DNA of 64,000 bases from Pseudomonas fluorescens (GTDB lineage: Bacteria > Pseudomonadota > Gammaproteobacteria > Pseudomonadales > Pseudomonadaceae), in NCBI RefSeq assembly GCF_001902145.1, contig NZ_MRST01000018.1, positions 124,001 through 188,000 of the forward strand, given 5' to 3'. Under the pieces are notes generated by a model. It was not told the DNA's origin. It searched no databases and was given only the letters and a program-made list of their open reading frames with translations. Made by a program: the position numbers and the translations under genes. Numbering within the stretch: position 1 is the stretch's first letter; each line of letters opens with the position of its first letter. This document shows, piece after piece, positions 18,431 through 26,792 of this stretch.

Positions 18431-19357
18431 ATGCAGGGCGAACAGGGATCTAAAAACACAAATGTCCCTCAGACAGCGGAGTTGTCCGCCGCAATTCAGC
18501 GTTTTGCCAGCACTGACGGCGATTTCAGTACTGAACTTCCCGCGCTCACGATGCATCGTCGTCATGGCGTTAGCGAGCCGATGCCTTGCATCTATAACTT
18601 AGGGATAGGCGTCATTACCCAGGGCTATAAACAAATCATGATCGGCGACAAGGTGCACAATTACGGGCCCGGCCAATTGATGCTGTCGACCTTCGACATG
18701 CCAGTGACTGCCCATGTCACGCGGGCATCTCGCAGCGAACCACTGCTGGGTATGATGCTGAAGCTGGACATTCGCCAGATCGCGCAAGTGGCCTATGAGA
18801 TGGAGTTGCCATCTTCGCCCGAGACCGCCTATGAGCCGATCTCTGTCCACAAGCTGGAGCCTGCTTTGCTCGATGCATTTTTGCGATTAGTACGGCTACT
18901 GGATGAGCCGCAATTGGTAAGCCCACTTGCACCACTGCTTCAGCAAGAAATCATCGTCCGTTTGTTAGCTGGCCCCCAAGGATCCCAACTTCGCCACATC
19001 ATTGCCGATGGCACTCCGCGCCAGCGAATGGCCCAAACGCTCTCCTGGCTTAGGAAAAATTTTAAACAAGCCTTGAATCTAGATGACCTTGCTGCACACG
19101 CGCACATGACGCCGTCGACGTTTCGACAGCATTTTCGCGACATCACCGGCATGAGTCCTCTACAGTTCCAAAAGCAAATGCGCTTGCAAGAGGCTCGGCA
19201 ATTGATGCTGAACCAGGCTTTCGACGCAGGCGAGGCCAGTAATCTTGTCGGTTACGAAAGCGCCTCCCAATTCAGCCGTGAATATAAGCGACTGTTTGGT
19301 GCCCCCCCTTCACGTGATATTCGTCGGATGCGTCTTGAGACGGATGCGTCTGAGTAA
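18431..19357 (+). CDS. AraC-family transcriptional regulator
   Basis: A 308-aa regulator with an N-terminal AraC-type ligand domain (about residues 30-190, including IYNLGIGVITQGYKQ, typical of the group with Pfam AraC_N) and two C-terminal helix-turn-helix motifs (LDDLAAHAHMTPSTFRQHF and EASNLVGYESASQFSREY). AGGA lies about 10 nt before the ATG. It is divergent from the molybdenum hydroxylase operon and is its most likely regulator, perhaps responding to an aldehyde or alcohol substrate. Confidence 0.9.
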   Translation: MQGEQGSKNTNVPQTAELSAAIQRFASTDGDFSTELPALTMHRRHGVSEPMPCIYNLGIGVITQGYKQIMIGDKVHNYGPGQLMLSTFDMPVTAHVTRASRSEPLLGMMLKLDIRQIAQVAYEMELPSSPETAYEPISVHKLEPALLDAFLRLVRLLDEPQLVSPLAPLLQQEIIVRLLAGPQGSQLRHIIADGTPRQRMAQTLSWLRKNFKQALNLDDLAAHAHMTPSTFRQHFRDITGMSPLQFQKQMRLQEARQLMLNQAFDAGEASNLVGYESASQFSREYKRLFGAPPSRDIRRMRLETDASE

Positions 19358-19471
19358 AGAATTCCTTGTACCCACCTATACGCGGCGAACGAAAACGCCT
19401 ATGTGGGTCGCTGAGAACATAACTTTTGAAACCACCTTTGATACATGGCGCTTGTCAACGAGGGATCACGC

Positions 19472-20722
19472 ATGAGCACATCGGCGTCTGTTACCAAGGC
19501 TCTTCACCATCATCTGCGACGGATGTCTGGTCGCGATCCGCAGGAAGCGCACCGTGTTGCTTCGTCTCTCGAATTACTATTCGACCTGACCTTCGCGACC
19601 TGCTTCGCGTTCGCGGCTACCCAGCTTGCACATGCTTTAGCAGGGGGCCACTACTCCACCGCATTAATCGGATTCGGGTTCGCGAGCTTTTGTATCTGTT
19701 GGGCATGGACCAATTTCTCGTGGTTTGCATCAGCCTACGATACTGATGATTGGATTTTCCGCATTGCGACTATGGTGCAAATGGCTGGTGTGCTGGTACT
19801 TGCGATCGGTTTGCCACGTCTGTTCTCTTCGTTAGAGGAGGGCCAGTATTTGGATGCTTCAGTCATGGTACTGGGCTACGTGATCATGCGCGTTGCGATG
19901 ATATTCCAGTGGTTGCGCGCAGCGAAACAGGACCCTTCAAGGCGCCGCGCCTGCATCACTTATGCTGTCTCAATCGCGGTTGCGCAACTCGGCTGGATGG
20001 CACTTTTCTTTTTTCCTCTTTCAATCGACGTCACTATCACGCTGTTTTTTTTGTGGTTTCTAGTGGAGTTTGCCGGTCCGATATTCGCGGAACGCAGGGA
20101 CGGCGGTACACCTTGGCACGCAGAGCATATTTCAGAGCGCTACAGCCTGTTCGCAATTATCGCGCTGGGCGAAGGATTGGTGGGGACAGTGGCGGCCCTG
20201 TCTGCCGAGATGGAGCATGTGGGCTGGACGTGGGCAACGGCACTGGCCTGCATTGCAGGTGTCGGGATCACGTTTGGAATGTGGTGGGTATATTCCATTC
20301 TGCCGTCGGCTAACGTGTTGCATGCGTATCGCTCACGCGCTTTCGTATGGAGTTATGGGCAAATACTGATTATTGCCGCGATTGTTGCGACCGGGGCGGG
20401 ACTGCACGTCGCGGCGAATTTTATCGAGAACAAAGCCCACATTGGAGTGCTACCGGCTCTGCTCGCCACAGCTATTCCGCTGGCGATGTTTCTTGGGTTG
20501 ATCTACGCGCTTCATTATTTTCTGGTGCGCCGCTTCGACCTGCTGCATGTATGGCTTTTACTAGCGACCGTCGCGGTCATCGCGATTGCGATCGGCTCGG
20601 CTATGTTGGGCATGAGTATCGTAGTGTGCCTGGTCGTACTCATGTTTGCGCCGATCATTACAGTAGTGGGTTACGAGGTTCTAGGGCATCGTCATCAGGG
20701 AGAAATGCTCAGTGTCCGTTGA
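19472..20722 (+). CDS. LtrA-like (low temperature requirement A) membrane protein
   Basis: A 416-aa polytopic inner-membrane protein of the LtrA family, with roughly 10-12 hydrophobic segments. Family marks are LELLFDLTFATCFAFAATQL near the N terminus and HISERYSLFAIIALGEGLVG in the middle. The biochemical role of LtrA proteins is not established; the name comes from a Listeria cold-growth mutant. I chose the ATG at 19472, with GAGG about 8 nt upstream, rather than the ATG at 19445. It follows the AraC gene by 114 nt in the same direction but is probably a separate unit. Confidence 0.85.
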   Translation: MSTSASVTKALHHHLRRMSGRDPQEAHRVASSLELLFDLTFATCFAFAATQLAHALAGGHYSTALIGFGFASFCICWAWTNFSWFASAYDTDDWIFRIATMVQMAGVLVLAIGLPRLFSSLEEGQYLDASVMVLGYVIMRVAMIFQWLRAAKQDPSRRRACITYAVSIAVAQLGWMALFFFPLSIDVTITLFFLWFLVEFAGPIFAERRDGGTPWHAEHISERYSLFAIIALGEGLVGTVAALSAEMEHVGWTWATALACIAGVGITFGMWWVYSILPSANVLHAYRSRAFVWSYGQILIIAAIVATGAGLHVAANFIENKAHIGVLPALLATAIPLAMFLGLIYALHYFLVRRFDLLHVWLLLATVAVIAIAIGSAMLGMSIVVCLVVLMFAPIITVVGYEVLGHRHQGEMLSVR

Positions 20723-20737
20723 GCGACCAGCGCCACC

Positions 20738-20760
20738 ATCACGAGCAAGCTCCCACTTCA
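20738..20760. repeat. Single REP-like sequence
   Basis: CACGAGCAAGCTCCCACTTCA resembles half of the GCGGGAGCAAGCTCCCTCGC-type Pseudomonas REP. It lies between the convergent LtrA and FadR-type genes and has no inverted partner nearby. Confidence 0.5.
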
Positions 20761-20777
20761 GACTGCGGTGAAGGTTA

Positions 20778-21488
20778 TTACGCCGTCAACTCAATCACGC
20801 CTCGGATCCGCTGCTGCATATTGATCAAATGCAACCGCATCGAAGCCCGCGCCGCTTCCGCATCGCGCCGCGCCAACGCCGCGTAGATCTGCTCCCGCTC
20901 ACGCATCACCAACGCCCGGTTTTCACCCGTCACAGCCGGCCCGGCCCTTTGCACTACCGCGATCAACGTATTGCCCACATGGGCCATGGCGTCGATGAAG
21001 AAACTGTTGCCGGTGCACTGGGCGATCTGCAGATGGAATTCGAAATCGACCCGAGCGCGTTGGTCTTCTGTTGCGTCACGCGCATTCGCCGTGTCGAGCG
21101 CTTCACGCATCGCCAGCAACTGCTCTGGCGTGGCGCGCTGCGCGGCGATGCCGGCCGCTTCCACTTCCAGGCTCAGGCGCAGCTCGATGACGGCCAGAGC
21201 GTCGTAGGCGCCGCCCTTGACGTGCTTGCTGCCCTGGAAATCACCTGGGCGGGCGGTGTCGACCACGAAGGTGCCGATGCCGTGACGGGTTTCGACCAAG
21301 CCTTCGGCCTGGAGCCGCGACATGGCTTCGCGCACGACTGTTCGGCTGACGCCGCGTTCCTTGATGATAACTTGCTCGGTGGGTAACTTGCTGCCTGCGG
21401 GCAACTCGCCGGCCAGTATCTGCTGCGTCAGGTCGACCACCATCTGCTGCGTCATGCTCAGGCGTCGATCGGGTGTGACACGGTCCAT
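20778..21488 (-). CDS. FadR-subfamily GntR transcriptional regulator A
   Basis: A 236-aa regulator with an N-terminal GntR winged helix (KLPTEQVIIKERGVSRTVVR, about residues 40-60) and a C-terminal helical FCD ligand domain with the metal-binding pattern (DFEFHLQIA, then RMREREQIY and the final RLHLINMQQ). Members of this group often sense sugar acids or other carboxylates. It is divergent from a paralogue at 21586; both share the phrases RLQAEGLVETRHG / RLQAAGLVETRHG. AGG lies 4 nt before the ATG. Confidence 0.92.
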   Translation of the reverse strand: MDRVTPDRRLSMTQQMVVDLTQQILAGELPAGSKLPTEQVIIKERGVSRTVVREAMSRLQAEGLVETRHGIGTFVVDTARPGDFQGSKHVKGGAYDALAVIELRLSLEVEAAGIAAQRATPEQLLAMREALDTANARDATEDQRARVDFEFHLQIAQCTGNSFFIDAMAHVGNTLIAVVQRAGPAVTGENRALVMREREQIYAALARRDAEAARASMRLHLINMQQRIRGVIELTA

Positions 21489-21512
21489 TGCACCTATCCA
21501 TTAAAGCCAGAC

Positions 21513-21569
21513 GATCACGGCATTATAGCCGCGACCTTGCGCTAAAACTCACTATAATGCCCGTTGATC
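21513..21569. promoter_or_regulatory. Symmetric divergent promoter region of the two FadR-type genes
   Basis: Perfect -10 boxes TATAAT occur in both directions: 21522-21527 for the leftward gene and 21553-21558 for the rightward one. They are part of an imperfect inverted repeat, GATCACGGCATTATAG facing CTATAATGCCCGTTGATC, so the two promoters are back to back with overlapping -35 regions. A GATCA element follows each -10 box and may be an operator half-site. Confidence 0.6.
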
Positions 21570-21585
21570 ACACTAGAGCACGACG

Positions 21586-22329
21586 ATGACGGATCAAGCG
21601 TTATCTCCACTGAACAAGCCACGCCGCCTCGCTGAAACACTGGTCGACCGCTTTGCCCAGCGCATGCGCGACGGCATCCTCAAGCGCGGCGAAAAGCTCC
21701 CCGCCGAAGTGCATATCATGGAGGCCGAAGGTGTCAGTCGTTCGGTGGTGCGTGAAGCGCTGTCGCGTTTGCAAGCGGCAGGGCTGGTGGAGACGCGCCA
21801 TGGCGTCGGCACTTTTGTGCTGGACATGCCGGCGCCGGAAGGTTTTACCCTCGGGCCGGCGACCATTGCCACGTTGTCGGATGTGCTCAATCTGTTGGAG
21901 TTTCGCCTGAGCCTGGAAGTCCAGGCAGCGGGCATGGCGGCCCAACACGCAACGCCTGTAGCCCTGGCCGAGCTGGCCCAGGCGCTGGAGGCGCTGCTGC
22001 AAGGGCCGGAAAAATCCGGCACCACCATCAATGCCGATTTCCAGTTCCATCTGAAAATCGCCAAGGCCGCCGGCAATTACTACCTGATCGACATCATGAA
22101 GCACTTGGGCACGAAGCTGATCCCGCGTACCCGCATGAACTCCGCCTATTCCGGGCAAAGTGACCGCAGTGCTTACTTGCAGGGGATTAATGCCGAACAC
22201 CAGCAGATCTTCGACGCCATCGCCAGCGGCAATGTCGACGCGGCGCGGGCGGCCATGTACCTGCATTTGAGCAATAGCCGCATGCGCCTGTGTGAAACGC
22301 AACAACGCCAGGCGTTCTACAACGAGTAG
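21586..22329 (+). CDS. FadR-subfamily GntR transcriptional regulator B
   Basis: A 247-aa paralogue of the regulator at 20778-21488, with a GntR winged helix (KLPAEVHIMEAEGVSRSVVR) and a C-terminal FCD domain (DFQFHLKIAKAAGN, MYLHLSNSRMR). It ends 3 nt before the stop of the convergent KdgM-like gene. Its position at the 3' end of the ABC/enolase/porin operon suggests that one or both paralogues regulate that operon. The ribosome binding site is weak. Confidence 0.92.
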   Translation: MTDQALSPLNKPRRLAETLVDRFAQRMRDGILKRGEKLPAEVHIMEAEGVSRSVVREALSRLQAAGLVETRHGVGTFVLDMPAPEGFTLGPATIATLSDVLNLLEFRLSLEVQAAGMAAQHATPVALAELAQALEALLQGPEKSGTTINADFQFHLKIAKAAGNYYLIDIMKHLGTKLIPRTRMNSAYSGQSDRSAYLQGINAEHQQIFDAIASGNVDAARAAMYLHLSNSRMRLCETQQRQAFYNE

Positions 22330-22332
22330 GGC

Positions 22333-23055
22333 TTAGAAGAAGCTGTATTTAACACCGATCCGCAGCCGCAACTGGCGATCACTGTCGACCGAATTGACTT
22401 TAATATCACCGACTTCAAAGAATGGCGCCCAGCGTTTATCCCACTGGTATTTGACCACGGCATTCTGTTCATAGTCGTCGGTACCGCCGTCATAGCGAAT
22501 ATAGTCGGCATCAAAGTAAGTCAGTTGATATTCATAGGCCCACGGTCCTTGAGGACCATAGTTGATATAAACATCGTAACGGTTGACCGCTTGGTCGTCT
22601 TGACCATTATGCGGCACGTCACGGTCGATCTTGTCGCGGTCCAGCTTGGCTGAATCATGACGGTAGCGACCGGCGATGCTCAAATCTTTGGTCACGCGGT
22701 AACCCAGGCGCAGGCCCATTTTATACGTGGTGGACTCCTCATCGCTGTCCAGGGCCAGCGAAGGCGTCAGCGTCCAGCGGTCATTGATCTTGTGCTGGTA
22801 GTTGATGGTGAATTCATGACCGCTGCCGACAGTATTGTCGAAGGCAACGTCTTGCCGGTCACCGGCGGTCTTGTATTTGAGTTCACCTTCCAGGCCCACA
22901 CCGTTGTCCAGGCGAATACCAAACTTGGCACGGTCGGCGTGCATGCGAGATTTTTCCGCATATTGATGGCGTACGTTGATATAGCCCGTATCAGCCTGGG
23001 CAACAACCGATGTTAACAACCAAGCGACAGAAAGTACCACGAGTGTCTTTTTCAT
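22333..23055 (-). CDS. KdgM-like oligosaccharide-specific outer-membrane porin
   Basis: A 240-aa outer-membrane beta-barrel with a signal peptide (cleavage near residue 21, after AQA). It has the alternating strands of the KdgM family, the basic residues expected inside the pore (HQYAEKSRMHADRAKFGIRL) and the C-terminal aromatic end (RLRIGVKYSFF). KdgM of plant-associated enterobacteria lets acidic oligosaccharides such as oligogalacturonides pass; other family members take other acidic sugars. The start at 23055 is favoured over an in-frame ATG at 23100 because it begins the signal peptide. It lies 129 nt after the last ABC gene on the same strand. Confidence 0.88.
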   Translation of the reverse strand: MKKTLVVLSVAWLLTSVVAQADTGYINVRHQYAEKSRMHADRAKFGIRLDNGVGLEGELKYKTAGDRQDVAFDNTVGSGHEFTINYQHKINDRWTLTPSLALDSDEESTTYKMGLRLGYRVTKDLSIAGRYRHDSAKLDRDKIDRDVPHNGQDDQAVNRYDVYINYGPQGPWAYEYQLTYFDADYIRYDGGTDDYEQNAVVKYQWDKRWAPFFEVGDIKVNSVDSDRQLRLRIGVKYSFF

Positions 23056-23184
23056 GTTTTTATTCTTGTTAGTTGAATGGTTAGTTGGGTTAAACGCCAA
23101 ATCACAGGCGAGCGCGTGCGCGGCATTGAAACCTGTGGTTCAACGTCTCCTACGGATTAAAACAAGTGCAACGAATGAGTGATC

Positions 23185-23952
23185 TCAGACAGCGATAGGT
23201 ATTCGTTGTATGTCCCGGCTGGCCTGCACCAGCAAACGGGTGTACGCATGGGTGGCGCCGTCGTTCGCCAAGAGATGACTGTCGAGCGTCTCCACCACCC
23301 TGCCCTGCTGCATCACCGCCAGCCGATCGCACAGATGCGCAACCACCGCCAGGTCGTGGGTGACCATCAGGTAGGTCAACCCCTCTTGACGGCGCAAGTC
23401 GGCCAGCAGGTTGAGGATTTCCGCCTGCACCGAGACGTCCAGTGCCGAGGTCGGCTCGTCCAGCAACAGCACCCGGGGGCGCAGGATCAGCGCGCGGGCA
23501 ATCGCCACGCGCTGGCGTTGGCCCCCAGACAATTGATGCGGATAACGAAAGCGAAAGCTGTCGTTCAAGCCGACCTTGCGCAGGATCTCGCTGACCTTCT
23601 GCCCACGCCCGTCGATGCCGTGGATGCGCAGTGGCTCCTGCAACGCAGCGTCGATGGTGTAGCGCGGATGCAGCGAGGCATACGGGTCCTGGAAAACCAT
23701 CTGCACGGTGCGGTAGTGGTCCAGCGGCAGCTTGCGCGTCACCGCCTGACCCGCGACGTGCAACCGTCCCGTCCAGTGCTGGTACTGCCCCGCCAGGCAA
23801 CGCAGCACGGTGGTCTTGCCCGAGCCGGACTCCCCCACCAGGCCAAATGCCTCGCCTTCGCCGACGCTCAAGTCGACGTCGTGCAGTACCGCGTTCAGTG
23901 CCGCGCCAGTGCCAAAGCTGAGGTTCAGCCCGGCGATTTCGATCATGCTCAT
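23185..23952 (-). CDS. Peptide/nickel-type ABC transporter ATP-binding protein (second, DppF-like)
   Basis: A 255-aa ABC ATPase. Walker A is GESGSGKTT at about residues 40-48, the signature LSGGQRQR is near 144, and Walker B with the D-loop is LLLDEPTSALD near 165. It pairs with the ATPase encoded just upstream to power the import complex. I chose the ATG at 23952, with GGAG about 7 nt upstream; the ATG at 23946 is also possible. The gap to the preceding gene is 10 nt. Confidence 0.92.
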   Translation of the reverse strand: MSMIEIAGLNLSFGTGAALNAVLHDVDLSVGEGEAFGLVGESGSGKTTVLRCLAGQYQHWTGRLHVAGQAVTRKLPLDHYRTVQMVFQDPYASLHPRYTIDAALQEPLRIHGIDGRGQKVSEILRKVGLNDSFRFRYPHQLSGGQRQRVAIARALILRPRVLLLDEPTSALDVSVQAEILNLLADLRRQEGLTYLMVTHDLAVVAHLCDRLAVMQQGRVVETLDSHLLANDGATHAYTRLLVQASRDIQRIPIAV

Positions 23953-23962
23953 GACAGGCTCC

Positions 23963-24802
23963 TCAAGCATTCAACCAATGGGGGTCACGCTGCAACACCG
24001 GCAGCGTGGCGCGCGGATGGTCCAGGCTCGGCAATGCGGCCAGCAGCCCTTGGGTGTAAGGATGAACGGCGTTGTCCAGGTCGCCGGCGGCTATCGACTC
24101 GACCACACGGCCGGCGTACATCACCAGCACGCGGTCGCAGAAATGCCGCACCAGGTTCAGATCGTGACTGATGAAAATCAGCCCTAGATCACGCTCGCTG
24201 ACCAGCTCTTCGAGCACGTTGAGCACCTGCCGGCGCACCGACACGTCCAGCGCCGAGGTAGGCTCGTCGGCGATGATCACCTGGGGATCGGTGATGACCA
24301 TCATGGCGATCATGATGCGCTGGCCCATGCCGCCCGAGACTTCGTGGGGGTACAGGTCATAGACCCGCCGGGGGTCGCGAATGTGGACCTTGGCGAGCAT
24401 GTCCAGCGCACGCTCGCGGGCCTCGCGATGGGGCACCTTGTGATGGGCCAGGTACGCCTCGGCAATTTGTTCACCCACGCGCACCACCGGGTTCAGCGAG
24501 TATTTCGGGTCTTGCATGATCATCGACATGCGCGCGCCGCGAATCGCCTGGATCTGCTTTTCGCTCGCCTTTAGCAAGTCGATGTCGGCGAAGCGCAGGG
24601 TCTTGGCGGTGACCGTCGCCGTCGATGGGTGCAGACGTAGCAGGCTGCGCCCGACGGTGGATTTGCCCGAGCCGGACTCGCCGACAATAGCGAGTTTTTC
24701 CCGCCCCAGGGTGAACGACACATCACGCACCGCCAGGGAAGTTTTGCCGGCATTGCGAAACGCCACGCACAGGTCCTGTACCGCAAGTTTGATATCAGTC
24801 AT
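23963..24802 (-). CDS. Peptide/nickel-type ABC transporter ATP-binding protein (first, DppD-like)
   Basis: A 279-aa ABC ATPase with Walker A GESGSGKST at residues 41-49, signature VSGGMGQRIMIA near 152 and Walker B VIIADEPTSALD near 175. The signature has Gly where Gln is more common (SGGMGQR rather than SGGMQQR). GAGGAG lies 6 nt before the ATG, and the gene starts 10 nt after the permease gene. Confidence 0.92.
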   Translation of the reverse strand: MTDIKLAVQDLCVAFRNAGKTSLAVRDVSFTLGREKLAIVGESGSGKSTVGRSLLRLHPSTATVTAKTLRFADIDLLKASEKQIQAIRGARMSMIMQDPKYSLNPVVRVGEQIAEAYLAHHKVPHREARERALDMLAKVHIRDPRRVYDLYPHEVSGGMGQRIMIAMMVITDPQVIIADEPTSALDVSVRRQVLNVLEELVSERDLGLIFISHDLNLVRHFCDRVLVMYAGRVVESIAAGDLDNAVHPYTQGLLAALPSLDHPRATLPVLQRDPHWLNA

Positions 24803-24812
24803 GGGCTGCTCC

Positions 24813-25721
24813 TCAGGATTGGCTGCGTGGGTCGAGGACGTCGCGCAAGCCGTCGCCCAACAGGTTGAAGGCCAGGCTGACCAGCATGATCGCCGCCCCC
24901 GGCGCTGCCACCAGCCACCAGCTTTCGAGCATGTAGCGCCGTCCGGTGGAGATCATCGCGCCCCATTCCGGCAGCGGCGCCTGGGCGCCAAGACCGAGAA
25001 AGCCCAGGGCGGCAGCAGTGAGGATGATGCTCGCCATGTTCATGGTCAGGCGGATGATCACCGACGACAGGCACATCGGGATGATGTGGCGCAGGATGAT
25101 GCGGGTACTCGACGCGCCCTGGAGCTGCACCGCGACGACGAAGTCAGCGTTGCGCAGCGGTAGGGTTTCGGCGCGGGCAAGCCGGGCAATCGGCGGCCAG
25201 GCCGTCAGCGCAATGGCGATTACCGCGTGTTCCAGGCCCGGGCCGAGGGCGGCGATGAAGGCCAGCGCCAACACCAGGCTGGGGAACGAGATGAAGATGT
25301 CGGTGATGCGCATGAACAGGCTGTCGACCCAGCCGCCGAAGTAGCCGGAGACGGTCCCGACCAACAGGCCGATGGGCCCGACAATCACCGTCACCAGCAG
25401 GACGATGTACAGCGTGATCCGCGAGCCATACACCAGCCGGGCGAAGACATCGCGACCGTATTCGTCCGTGCCGAACCAATGCGCGCCGCTCGGCGCCTGC
25501 AACGCGCCAGCAAGGTTTTGCAGCAGCGGGTCGTGACCGGCGATCCACGGTGCAAAGATTGCGACCAACATCAGGGTCACGACGACGATCAAGCCGGCGA
25601 ACGTCATCGGGTTGCGCAACAGGAAACGCAGCAGGCGCAGGGTGCTGGCCGTCATCGCCGCGAAACTTGAATCAGGCAGCGCAGCGGCGCCGGCCGCGTT
25701 GGAAGCCAGGGGCAGGGTCAT
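24813..25721 (-). CDS. Peptide/nickel-type ABC transporter permease (DppC-like)
   Basis: A 302-aa inner-membrane permease with six predicted helices. The N-terminal segment before the first helix matches the OppC_N type, and the EAA loop reads ARLARAETLPLRNADFVVA. The conserved HWFGTDEYGRDVFARLVYG is present in the first periplasmic loop. Its ATG overlaps the stop of the preceding permease gene by 1 nt (TAATG), so translation is coupled. Confidence 0.92.
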   Translation of the reverse strand: MTLPLASNAAGAAALPDSSFAAMTASTLRLLRFLLRNPMTFAGLIVVVTLMLVAIFAPWIAGHDPLLQNLAGALQAPSGAHWFGTDEYGRDVFARLVYGSRITLYIVLLVTVIVGPIGLLVGTVSGYFGGWVDSLFMRITDIFISFPSLVLALAFIAALGPGLEHAVIAIALTAWPPIARLARAETLPLRNADFVVAVQLQGASSTRIILRHIIPMCLSSVIIRLTMNMASIILTAAALGFLGLGAQAPLPEWGAMISTGRRYMLESWWLVAAPGAAIMLVSLAFNLLGDGLRDVLDPRSQS

Positions 25722-26758
25722 TAGCGAGTCCTCGGGTCGAAGATCTTGTACAACGCATCGCTGATCAGGTTCAGCGTCACGAAGATAAGGCCGATCAGCA
25801 GCACGCAAGCCATCACCGCGTTCATGTCGCCAAGCAACAGACTGCTCGTCAGGTATTGGCCGAAGCCGGGCCAGGCGAACACGGTTTCAATCAGCACCGC
25901 GCCTTCCAGTAACCCGCCGTAGGCCAGCGCGACGATGGTCAGCAATTGCACGCGGATGTTGCCGAAGGCGTGGCCCCAGACAATCTTGCGTTGGGACAGG
26001 CCCTTGACCCGGGCGGTGATGATGTACTCCTGGGACAGTTGTTCGAGCATGAAGCTGCGGGTCATGCGACTGATGTAGGCGACCGAGTTGAAACTGAGGA
26101 TCACCGCCGGCAGCAGGATGTGGCGCAGCGCGCTGCGAAAGGCTTGCCAATCGCCGGACCAGGCGGTATCGATCAACAGCAGGCCAGTGTGGCTCGGGAT
26201 CAGCCCGTCATAGGCCAGGCCGATCCGTCCGACGCCGCCGGCCCAGCCCAGCCAGGCGTAGAACACCAGGAAGGCCATCATGCCTATCCAGAAAATCGGC
26301 GTGGAGTAACCGAACAAGGTGATCAGCCGCGCGACATGATCACCGGCACGGCCCTGATGCGTCGCCGCGTAGACACCGAGCGGCAAGCCCGCCAGCACGC
26401 CGAACAGAATGGCCAGTGTGGCCAGTTCCAAGGTAGCCGGAAAGACTCGGGCAATGTCGGTGATGACCGGGTTGCCGGTCAACAACGCCATGCCGAAATC
26501 ACCGTGCAACAGGTCGCCGAGGTAGATCGCAAACTGTATCCACAGCGGTTTGTCCAGGCCCAACTCTGTGTACACCTGGGCGTAGGCCGAGGCGTCGGCG
26601 TCCGGGCCGACGATGGCCAGCACCGGGTCCAGGGGCATGACTCGCCCGATGAAAAACGTCAGCAGCAACAACCCCAGCAGCGTCACCGCCACCGAACCGC
26701 TGCGCCGGGTCGCCGAAGCGGCCCGGTTGGTCCAGATTGAAAAAGATGCAGTCGACAT
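25721..26758 (-). CDS. Peptide/nickel-type ABC transporter permease (DppB-like)
   Basis: A 345-aa inner-membrane permease of the DppB/OppB type, with an N-terminal helix, the motif LGLDKPLWIQFAIYLGDLLH and the coupling loop ITARVKGLSQRKIVWGHAF. The ATG at 26758 has AGGA 6 nt upstream; an ATG two codons earlier is also possible. It lies 34 nt downstream of the substrate-binding protein gene. Confidence 0.92.
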   Translation of the reverse strand: MSTASFSIWTNRAASATRRSGSVAVTLLGLLLLTFFIGRVMPLDPVLAIVGPDADASAYAQVYTELGLDKPLWIQFAIYLGDLLHGDFGMALLTGNPVITDIARVFPATLELATLAILFGVLAGLPLGVYAATHQGRAGDHVARLITLFGYSTPIFWIGMMAFLVFYAWLGWAGGVGRIGLAYDGLIPSHTGLLLIDTAWSGDWQAFRSALRHILLPAVILSFNSVAYISRMTRSFMLEQLSQEYIITARVKGLSQRKIVWGHAFGNIRVQLLTIVALAYGGLLEGAVLIETVFAWPGFGQYLTSSLLLGDMNAVMACVLLIGLIFVTLNLISDALYKIFDPRTR

Positions 26759-26792
26759 GTTCATTCCTGCCTTGGCCGGATGGCCGTCGATT

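Noticed and set aside
23200-23215. GTTGTATGTCCC as a third copy of the operator motif
   Set aside because: Only one half-site matches and it lies inside the coding end of an ABC ATPase gene.
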